From assembly GCA_002197995.1 (NCBI GenBank), contig NGZR01000004.1, positions 1,612,001 to 1,676,000 of the forward strand: DNA of 64,000 nt. The letters are read 5' to 3'. The stretch comes from Gaeumannomyces sp. JS-464. Its lineage: Eukaryota; Ascomycota; Sordariomycetes; Magnaporthales; Magnaporthaceae. The notes under the pieces were generated by a model that saw only the letters and a program-made list of their open reading frames with translations, was not told the DNA's origin and did not search any database. Both the position numbers and the translations under genes were made by a program. Below, piece by piece: positions 55,801 through 64,000 of the stretch (its first letter is position 1; each line of letters begins with the position of its first letter).

Positions 55801-58800
55801 GGCAAGAGAAAGAAGACGGGAGACACTCACTGTTGCCAACGTCACCATCCCCAACGAGCTGGAATCCGGTCCCCACGTTATTCATGGTGATGGACTTCCA
55901 CACCCACCCCCAGTCCCAGATGACCTGTATGCCTACCGTGCAGGCGTTGAATGTGAGGCGCTGCGCCGTGAACTGCTGTCTGCCGCCCTTGAGCCCAACA
56001 CCGCCGCTGGTGAATGTGACGTCGGAGATGCTCCCTCCGCTGCCGTTCTCCGCGTACATGCCGATTTGCCCGGCGCCGGCGATCAACTCGACGTTTTGCG
56101 TGCTCGTGGCCTGGGCGACTTGGTAGTGCAGACATGTGACCAAGAAGCCCGAGATGACCTGGCGGATGTCGATGACGATGTTCCGGATCTGACGGTAGAA
56201 GTTTGCGGTGTTGACGTAGTATCTAGAGGATGGAGGATAGGATCAGCTTCGTGTGCCATGGGCTGTTGTGAGGAAGGGAGGGACAGGGAGTGATAGGCGG
56301 TGGCCATGACCAAACGTACTCAGGGTCTCCGCCATCAATGCCCTTGCCTGGTGCACCAGTGTACTCATCTGTCGACAGCACACCCAGACCAACAAAGCTC
56401 GGCGCCGCCACGAGCGTCGGTCGGTTGTTGGCGTCACCAATGACCTGCGTTCCGAAAGGCATGGGAATAGTCGAGGAGACCAGGTAGGTCCCCGGCGGGA
56501 AGTACACGATGGCGTTCTTGGTCGTGGACCCGTTGCATCCCTTGCCGGCGCAGCGGGTGGTGTTGTCCCCCATGGCCTTGTTGATGGCTTTTGTATCGTC
56601 CTGTGTCCCGTCGATTAGTACTCAGTGTAGGCGCACTACTCGTAAGCGGACTCGCTGGACTCGACTTGCGGTGATACCATCGCCAACTGCGCCATAATCA
56701 AGAACGTTTCGGAAGATCACCTGTATTTCAAATCAGCTTCTGAACCTCCCCTCAACGAAGTCCGAGAAAAGCGACTTACGTAGCTGGGATCGTCCCCCCA
56801 AGGGACAGAGCCTTTGCGAGCAAGACTGCGGTATCGCGTGGTGAGCAAGGCCTCCTCTGGTCAAGTGAATGAAACGGTTTGCAGATCAAGACTTAGGGGC
56901 TGTTTGACACTAAATCGGTTTTTTGGTTTTTCCATACTATTTTTGAAAACCGCTTGAAAACCGGTTTACGGGTCCGGGGTAACCCCCTTGTGAAAAATCC
57001 TCGGAAGACCCGCCAGAAGTATCTTTTCCCTTCCCAGGCTACGAGTCGCGTTGCCGCGGGCCCGGCCACCTCCGGTGCCACCTTTTTTGCCATCCTTTTT
57101 TGCCATCCTTTTTTGCCATCCTTTTTTGCCACCTCCTTTATCACCCTGGCTAGGGCTTTACCCCGTTGAATATATAAAGCCGGCCACCCTCCCGCCTTTC
57201 GAAAAGGTTTTGACTTGGAAAAATTTGAAGCCCCGAAATGGGAGCCCCAAAAAGGGCCACCCCAAAAAGGCCACCCCAAAAAGGGCCACCCCAAAAAGGG
57301 CCACCCTAAGAAGGGCCACCCTAAGAAGGGCCACCTCAAGGAGGGCCGGGTAGGTGTAGAAGGCCAGGCACGTATAGGAGGCCAGGCACGTGTAAAAGGC
57401 CAAGCACGTGTAGGAAGCCAGGCACGTGGGTTTGGTGGGTGCAAATAAAACCAAATAATAATTATTTTTTTTGCCACCTTTTAAAGGGGAAATTCGCTTG
57501 CGAACTGTTGCCAGGAGTTAAAAATGGAAAAAAAATCTATTTATAAAGGTACATTTTTTATTGCAGGGCCCCTTGTAACGATCCTCGCTTATTCAAAAAA
57601 CCGGCCGGGGGTCGAAAAAACCAAAAAACCTTTAGTGTCAAACAGCCCCTTACCCTTCCATCCAAAACGTCCCCTTGCTCGCCGCCGTCGCACGCCTCGT
57701 GACATTCCGCGTTCCACTTCGATTCCACGAGCCGCCCATCTCCGCCTCGGCTACCAGCGCTGCCGCGGCCGCAATCTCGTCGGTGATAGCCAGAAGCGGC
57801 GGGACATCCTTGTTGATCGCTGCGAGGCTGCTATTGCCCGGCGTGCTGCCTCCGCTAACGACCGTGCCGGGCCGCAAGCCGTACTTGTTGCGGAGCGGCT
57901 TGTCTACGCGGGCCCTGTTCAGCTGCGACGACTCGTTGAGGGCCTTGGCCACGATGGCGCGCGCGGCTTGCAGGTCTCGCGCCGTCGCTCGCTTGAGCAG
58001 CGGTGTTGTCTTGTGCTCTAGTATGGTCCGTGGCTCAGGCTTGATGTCCTCAGGTAGGCTCCTAGGAAGCGTCGAGTTGAGGCTCCGGCGTGATTCCTCT
58101 GCCGCGAGCTGATCCTCCAGATCCCAGCGGTAGGGCCGTTCCGAATGAGGCATCCCTGCCATCGTCTGGCCCAGCAAGTCCGATTCGCTAACCTAGACGT
58201 GGGGATTCAGAGTCAGTTCATCACGTTCAGATAAAGGAATTCCAAGGAGAAGCTTCATCCGTGTATCCGAACTCACATATGACAAATTGGCATGCACCAA
58301 CTGCTCGTACCCCAGGCCTGCCTTGACGCGGGCCTTGAGCTCTGCGGTCGTGTAGCTCTTGCGAGCGACAGTCGCATTCTCTGCCACCACAGAGACATTG
58401 AGGCCCCTATTCTGCAGCGTGTAGCGATCATTCACCAGCTCATCCGAGGTCCCCGTGTCGCGCATGACAAGCAAGCGGGCAGCGATGCCATCTGCGCCAT
58501 CGTCGTCCGCGCGGAAGGTGAAGAGGATAATTGACTTGTTGGGGACATAGCCGGGGTGGCTCTCCGCCGCGCTCTCCAGCTCCTGACGCAAAAGTCCGTG
58601 GGAAAGTCCCTGCCCTATGAGTCCATGAAAGTCAGTGAGGCAGCTCTTCAATCCTTTCTGCCAAGTCACGTGGGATGAAATGGCCCGCAAGGTAACCCAC
58701 AGTTTTGCTCTGCCTTGACTGGCCCCGTCGAGAGAAAGGTCGAGCAGGTGAGTGCGGCACATCGCGTGTTGGACGGGGAATTCGAGTCAAAGCCGCTTCC

Positions 58801-59730
58801 ACCCTCAACCCTGAGAAACACATCAGCATGGACTTTGCAATATTGTGAAAGCATTGGTACGTACCAGGTAGCCGGTGGGAACTCGTCGCACGTGTACCGG
58901 ATGTTGGAGTACACGAGCACGTTGCCCGTGGTGGGATCTCGCAGGTTCATAAGATTGTTGACCGTCGTCCCGGGCTCCAGTGCGCTCGTGAACCACTCGC
59001 CATCGTGCCGCATGGGATTTCTCTGGTCGACTTCCGGGCACTGATGGGTTTGGATCCAGCTGTCCGGACACGATGCGCTGCGTCGACCTTCCTGGCGACT
59101 GTTGGGCTGGCCTGTGCCGGTGTCGCCCGTGTCCAGGTCATAGCCGTACACATCGTTTGCGATACCGCTGAGGGGATGGAGATTCTGCCCTCGTGCGGTC
59201 GCGGCGAAGTTTTGTGCGTTTTTGCAGATCTCTCTCATGTAATAGCAGTTGTAGATCAGGTAGACCGTCAACGGCTCTATGTTGATGACTCCCCATGGCG
59301 TAATGCCTGGAACAGACCGGCTGCAATTGGGGAGTCAGTACAGCTCTTCCCATCTGACTCTGGTAAACCCAAAACCCCTTTTTCCTTCTCGCCCTGTCTT
59401 TGTAGGTATACATGAAATCTTATTGTGGAACTTGATATCTCGCTCAAGAGCTTTGCCTGTGGTGATAGAAGAGATCATGACGGAAAGTAGAAACTGGGAG
59501 ACTTACTATAGGTAGTGGCCGGGGTTGACAGTATCCGGCATGTAGTCTTGCAGGAATTGGGCCTCTGTGACCTGAGAAGTGAAGAAATAGAAGAGCGGCA
59601 CCGGAAGCGCGAATCGCTGCAAGACCACCATCTCGTCGACTTGACAAAGTCCACAACAGAGAGTGAGAGAGAACAGGTCAGGAGCCTGAGCCTCTTGCGC
59701 TTCTAAGACGGCTCGAGGGAAAAGCTCCAA
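52899..59730 (-). CDS. GH55 exo-1,3-beta-glucanase fused to a chitinase-tail-like N-terminal region
   Basis: About 1,670 residues in 14 exons. Exon ends (minus strand): 59,730-59,507; 59,320-58,865; 58,810-58,701; 58,614-58,277; 58,192-57,654; 56,825-56,780; 56,720-56,670; 56,600-56,320; 56,222-55,831; 55,746-55,177; 55,114-54,783; 54,703-54,611; 54,547-54,275; 54,203-52,899. The N-terminal part carries RYTCDEFPPATWVEGG and AEQNWQGLSHGLL, known to me from the tails of killer-toxin-type GH18 chitinases. GH55 follows with its two beta-helix halves (VLDYGAVGDG; KDLGCAGDG), VIWDWGWVWKS, a FENMWLWGADH segment and YMAVMDGEG. A Ser/Thr linker and a Cys-containing tail end the protein. Likely secreted and acting on 1,3-glucan, but no signal peptide is seen, so the 5' end is probably missing. 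Exon phases show one-base losses near 55,218, 54,782 and 54,435. Confidence 0.8.
56601..56669 (-). other. GC-AG intron in the glucanase gene
   Basis: The donor is GCAAGT and the acceptor CACAG, with a TACTAAT branch site in between. Removing these 69 bp gives GDGIT-DDTKAIN, the exact GH55 motif. No GT donor in the vicinity keeps the frame. Confidence 0.75.
57078..57135. repeat. Four 13-bp units in the MITE
   Basis: Repeats of CTTTTTTGCCATC or CTTTTTTGCCACC in tandem. Confidence 0.8.
57246..57345. repeat. 15-bp minisatellite in the MITE
   Basis: About seven copies of GGGCCACCCCAAAAA, with the last copies drifting to CCTAAGAA and CTCAAGGA. The unit length is a multiple of three, which leaves all frames open by chance. 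Confidence 0.85.
57352..57430. repeat. 18-bp minisatellite in the MITE
   Basis: About four copies of AGGCCAGGCACGTGTA plus two variable bases, directly after the 15-bp array. Confidence 0.8.
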
Positions 59731-59748
59731 GTGATGCCTGGTGTTTAC

Positions 59749-60033
59749 CTATTGTTCTACCATCTCGTGGGAGCTGTACCCATATGCAGACCAGATCCCC
59801 CCATGGACCTCAAAGCCGACGGGGACGGACCAGGTGAGGAACAACTCGGAAAGCGTGGACTCCGGAGCCCCTCCCGCTTGGCTGAGCCGAGATGACGACG
59901 ATGCGTGTGCCGATTCGGCGGTGAGCAACCATGATGAATCGGGCCCATGTGTCACACGGGGATGATCCCGGGGACGGAAATCGGCCGGTTGGGCACCAGA
60001 AGTTGGCGCCCAAACCAAAAGTGAGGCGACCAA
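59749..60033 (-). CDS. Possible upstream exon(s) of the glucanase fusion gene
   Basis: The minus-strand frame ends GGIWSAYGYSSHEMVEQ then TAG, directly followed by a GTAAAC that could be a donor. The next exon region begins after a CTTAG near 59,706. If the stop were a Tyr codon, or the frame shifted by one base, this would splice onto 59,507-59,706 and extend the protein. It ends at the RIP edge near 60,130, so the true start of the gene may have been lost to the adjacent transposon. I know of no domain match. Confidence 0.35.
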   Translation of the reverse strand: MVASLLVWAPTSGAQPADFRPRDHPRVTHGPDSSWLLTAESAHASSSSRLSQAGGAPESTLSELFLTWSVPVGFEVHGGIWSAYGYSSHEMVEQ

Positions 60034-60129
60034 TCAGGCCAGAGGCGGGGAACGGCGTCGTAAGGGCACGGACCCCGCACGGACCAGAAGGCCCCTCTAT
60101 TTATTCCCATCGTTCCCCGGGATTCCCTT

Positions 60130-60275
60130 AAAGCAGATTCTGGCTTTTTAAGCATCTTTTAAAGCCTTAAAAGATTATTAGCTTTTATAAAGTAATACAC
60201 TTTCTTCCAAGCCGATATTATCCCCTTATTACAAATAATCTTTCTCCATTTAAAACCGCTTAGTAATAGCTTACT
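60130..60275. repeat. Transposon terminus, inverted partner of 38,880-39,015
   Basis: The reverse complement shows the blocks CTAAGCGGTTTTAAATGGA, GATTATTTGTAATAA and TTTAAAAGATGCTTAA in the same order as 38,880-39,015. It forms the sharp right edge of the GC island. Confidence 0.65.
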
Positions 60276-62804
60276 ATTTTTCTTTTTAAACTTTGGAAAG
60301 CATTATTTAAGCAATTTAACCCCTCCCAGTTACGATTAGGTCGACAGCTACGGTCGGCCCTCGCCGCGACGGCACCTTTTAACTTTCCGCAAACGGCTTT
60401 TGTGCAACCGCTTGCGAAAACCCAACCTGTTGCGCCACCTTTTATATTAGCCGCATCGGTTTTTATAATTAGTACCAATTAAGGAACTATTAACGAGGAT
60501 AGCGTAAGGCGGATTACGGCGAAAATATTAAGCGTTTAAACTAAAAAACTTCCGAAATCGAAAAGCGGCTCGAGGATTTCGACGATAAGCTCCAAACAAT
60601 CGCTAAAAAGCTAAAAAATTTATTAACGTAACCTGGGTTAAAACTAGTTAAATTAACGCAGCTTTTAAGCAAATATAAAAGGAAGTTCGAAATTACGCGG
60701 CCTAAATCGAGGCTTACGAACGAAATATCGCGTTATACCGCGCTATTTATACATTATTACTTAACATGCCGGCTTAGGGCGACCCGTCGCGAGCTTATAA
60801 AAATAGCGAAAAAAACCCCCTCGTATTATAACTAATAAACGTTTTAATAATAAACGACGCGAGGGCTTTTATCTTATACTCGGCTTTTACTTTTAAAAAA
60901 GCCATAGGCTAAAAAAACTTTTAATTCGTTAAAAAGTACCCGACCTTTTAAAATGGATAATCGGCATTTAATAAAAATTTGTTAATACCTACCGTGCTAT
61001 TATAGCTTTATTTAAAAGCGTCGAACGAAAAACATTTAAACGTTTAAAAGCAATTTAGTAAGTTTAAAGCCTATTACGACAGCATTACCCACGGCTACCA
61101 CACCCTCGTTTCCATGCATAAAAAGGGATTATTAGCTTTTATGGAATAGCAAAAGAAGTTTTGCTAACGAATTTCCGCGGAAAGCTACCTGTTCGCCTAA
61201 TAAGTATAGGGAAACGTTGCCGCCCTAGCGGAATAATAGGAAATACGCATTTAAACCTTAGCCCATTTTCGAAACGCCACCGAGCGAATTAAAATCGTTT
61301 TTAAAAGCTGCAAAAACGATTTACCTCTTTTAAAAAAGGCGTTAAAAGATGGGCAAAATAGAAAAAAGCATAAATCCGAGCTTTTATAGCTAAAAAACAC
61401 GTTTTCCCTAACGACTTTACCGCCGCAAAACGAAAGGTGCTTTCCGAAATACGGCAGCTCGTTAAAAATACCTTAAAAAAGGCACGACGCATGGAAAAAA
61501 AAAGGGATCCGCCCTCGTTTTTCCACCATTATATCGGTATTGCAACGAAACTCGCTACCTCCCGCGTTGCAATAGGGGTTACCAGCTAACGACCCTGTTA
61601 ACGCCCCGGTCCCCTCCATTAAAGCAAAAACCGCGAAACAATCGGATATAAAACAATCCTTTTCCTCCCAAAAGGAAGTTTTCGATAGGGACCTTTTATC
61701 CCCTGCTAATTTGCAACGCCAGCAGGTTAGGGCTATAACCGCCGCGGTTTACCAGTAATATCGCGCCGCTATTACCGGGCCCCGGCATTTGGGCAGCTTA
61801 AGAGGATTGTTCGGTGCCCCTTTTTAAAAACCGCTTAACGAACCTCTTAATTATATCGCGGTTTTAAAAAACCTATCGGATTTTTTCGAATCGTCCTTTA
61901 ACGAAAACGATCGCGACCGAAACGGTCGAAACAACTACCGGAGGAAATCCAAACGACTTAGGAATTCCGGATTTCGAAAAGTTATTCGAAAACTCCGACG
62001 TGGTTTTAATCGACCCGTTGCTTTAACCGCCATTATTAACCCAGTTTAGCTTAATAAGCTTAAAAAATACAAAGGAAAAAACCTAGCAAGGTTTAGGCTT
62101 TAGTAGCTCCGCGTTACCGCTTATATAAAGATATACGCGGATAGCTTCCTAAACGACGTTATAAAATCAATTAGGTCGAATCCCTTTTTATTAAAAATGC
62201 TTAGGTTTGGTATTACTAGCGTATAAGGTTTATACGAAAAGTAGGATTAAAAGATAACTAGCGGGCCTATTCGTCCGCATTTTAAAAGCGTTTTAAAAAT
62301 GCTACTAAATATTACCGTAACGCCCGAAAAATGCGAAAACTTAAATATAAGGGTAATATAGTACAATATATTACCGAGCTTTTCGATTTTAACGAGGCCG
62401 TGTAATAGTCCGGTATTACTTTCCGAAAGCACATTTTTAGCACTTTACCGAAGGAAATCACTCGTTTCGTTTACTCGTAACGAGGGGGCCTTCCCGATAT
62501 AAACGAAAAATTCCTAATTGCTATTTAACAAACAGGAAAAATCCATAAGGTTATGCTTTAAAACCCGGGGTTAAAATCGTAAGCGGGAAAAAAAAGGCCC
62601 GCTTTAACATAAAAACGCTTAAACGCGGGCTGTCCCCGCGATAACAGCTTTAAAAAGGCCAACAGCTTAAACTAATTTTTAAAACCGGCAATTAAAAAAG
62701 CCGCAGCCGGCGATAAAAAGAACTATGTTTGGCCTTCCGTTAAGCAAACATTAAAAAGTGTCGATTAAAAGGACGTGAATTAAAAAAAACAAGCAAAAGC
62801 GGCA

Positions 62805-62846
62805 TGCTGGAAATGCGGCCAGGAAAACCACCACATTTTAAAATGC
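62805..62846 (+). pseudogene. Gag zinc knuckle (CCHC)
   Basis: Cx2Cx4Hx4C reading CWKCGQENHHILKC, intact, followed by a Lys-rich stretch that is open to about 63,040. Confidence 0.75.
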
Positions 62847-63154
62847 TTCGCAAAAAAAGACGCCGCCGGCAAAAAACTCCCGCCGCCCCTAGCTAGGGTG
62901 GCCAGTAATAAAAGGGTCGCATTTAACGACCCCCCGGGTTTAAACCCCAAAAAAGCCAAAATCGCGGCTGTTACTACCAGTAACACCTCGATTTTCGATA
63001 AAGCTTTCGAGGAATTTACCGAATTCGATTCGAATTGCTAACTTGCTAAAGTAGCGGCTTTAAATACCGAACCCTTTCGGTTTAGCACCCGCCGCTTTAT
63101 CGTTATAATGCACTTTAAAACGAAAGGCACGTAAAAACCCAAATACGGGTATTA

Positions 63155-63215
63155 TTAAATATAGGGAGCGACATTGCCGTTATTTCCTATAAGGTCGCAA
63201 AAGGCCTAATATAGT
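63155..63215 (+). pseudogene. Retropepsin-like protease, catalytic Asp lost
   Basis: LLNIGSDIAVISYKVAKGL aligns to the LxDTGSDxxVIS pattern. The catalytic D-T/S-G reads N-I-G at 63,158-63,166, both changes of RIP type (G to A and C to T). Confidence 0.6.
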
Positions 63216-64000
63216 ACCTGGTAACCCGAAAAGTCCCCGGCTTATAACGGCTTATAATAAATCCCTTATAAAATCGGGCGGGCATTAATACCTTCCTAAC
63301 ATAACCTTTCGTTATTAAACCACCGATTTTAAATCGCCTTCGAAATTAGCGATTTAAACCTTAATTATAATGTAATTTTACCTTATTAGTAGTTATAAAT
63401 CCATTAACCCTAAAATTTGTAAAACGACCTTAGCAAAATACATTTCGGTACCGACGCGTGTAAAAAGTGTCGTAATTTTAAAGCCCGGCACCGCGCGGAC
63501 TTTCGCAATCTTTCGGATTTCCAAACCGTTAAGCCGGCCTATAATCGTTGCGATTAAAAAAATCAGCCCCGACTTTATTAAACTGGGAATCGCCGATAGT
63601 TTTACGGCCGTTTTCGAAAAGTTTCGAAAGTTTTTCCCGATTATATCGGACAAAGCCGCTATGCGCCTACCGGACCACCAGCTATAAAATTACACTATAA
63701 AACTAAAAAAAAGGGCTAAATTTATTTAGGGCCCCTTTTATAACATAAACTAACGAAAGCTTAATGTTTTTAAACTTTAGCTTTAAAAAAACCTCGAAAT
63801 AGAAAGGATTTAACGTTTCACTTCGGCCGTTAGCTTTCCTGTCACGGCCAGTAAGGCTTTAATTGTAAATAAAAAAGTTGGGACTGGAAACCCTTATCGT
63901 CAAATAAAGGCGGAGGCTTTATAAGGTGGATCCCGCACAAAAATATCTTAAACCTTTGCAAAGCCAAGCCTCCGGCCCCTAACCTACTCCGAATATCATT

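Larger units (their letters stand above)
56896..57649. mobile_element. 754-bp Harbinger MITE
   Basis: The ends GGGGCTGTTTGACACTAAA (left, and right in reverse complement) continue as GGTTTTTTGGTTTTT on both sides. It is flanked by TTA at 56,893-56,895 and 57,650-57,652. The first 170 bp are homologous to the left end of the autonomous Harbinger at 40,494 and the right end resembles that element's right end, so it is a deletion derivative of the same family. It encodes no transposase. Confidence 0.85.
56826..57653 (-). other. Intron enlarged by a MITE at its donor site
   Basis: Without the MITE the intron is 71 bp with donor GTAAGT and acceptor CGCAG, giving WMEG-LARKGSVPWGDD across the junction as in relatives. 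The MITE's TTA duplication is the TAA of GTAAGT on the gene strand, so the present donor reads GTAAGG. Confidence 0.85.
60276..64000 (+). mobile_element. 5' part of a RIPed LTR retrotransposon (gag and protease)
   Basis: The plus strand holds a long, stop-ridden gag frame, a zinc knuckle CWKCGQENHHILKC at 62,805-62,846 and a protease signature at 63,155-63,200 (LLNIGSDIAVISYKVAKGL). Reverse transcriptase would lie beyond the window. The 5' LTR is not identified; the segment begins beside the repeat at 60,130-60,275, which could be its end. The gag type differs from both Gypsy families seen earlier. Confidence 0.6.

Noticed and set aside
56893..57477. Long open frames on both strands with GWPFL or KKGHP repeats
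   Set aside because: They only translate the 15-bp minisatellite of the MITE; a unit that is a multiple of three without stops opens several frames by chance.
1..64000. tRNA, rRNA or other structured RNA genes
   Set aside because: I looked for tRNA-type B boxes and rRNA-like blocks and saw none that I could support; a covariance-model search would be needed to be sure.

Overview
The window comes from a filamentous ascomycete (Pezizomycotina) and alternates between two kinds of DNA. Long AT-rich blocks are full of TpA, keep many CpG, and hold only decayed transposons with G-to-A and C-to-T changes. This is the signature of repeat-induced point mutation (RIP). Short GC-balanced islands hold spliced fungal genes with GTAAGT-type donors and 50-100 bp introns.

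Layout: 1-7,970 is RIP-degraded DNA with two inverted-repeat elements and an LTR scrap. 7,970-17,230 is a GC island with an unrecognised ORF, a fragment of a fungal STAND/NLR-type N-terminal domain, a dynamin-family GTPase gene (10,979-13,826), a HET-protein-like fragment and a Harbinger-type Myb/SANT gene. 17,230-39,010 is a nest of RIPed retrotransposons: a minus-strand Ty3/Gypsy element with matching 217-bp LTRs (17,758-25,805), the 3' part of a plus-strand chromodomain Gypsy (25,806-28,855), and two minus-strand Tad-like LINEs (28,856-about 33,000 and about 33,000-38,760). 39,315-52,699 is one NACHT-HEAT NLR gene cut in two by an 11-kb PIF/Harbinger DNA transposon (40,494-51,546), itself split by a chromodomain Gypsy (43,004-50,104). 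52,899-59,730 is a long minus-strand cell-wall enzyme gene: a GH55 exo-1,3-glucanase body joined to an N-terminal region like the tail of killer-toxin-type chitinases. One of its introns carries a 754-bp Harbinger MITE placed exactly at the splice donor. From 60,130 to the end is another RIPed LTR element (gag and protease on the plus strand).

The recognisable host genes fit two themes: self/non-self recognition (NLR, HET-like, STAND N-terminus, possibly the dynamin) and fungal cell-wall attack or remodelling. Several genes change reading frame at short G or C runs without gathering nonsense codons. That looks more like assembly error than decay, and should be settled before any of them is called a pseudogene. 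The transposon reverse transcriptases have clearly lost catalytic aspartates through RIP-type changes.
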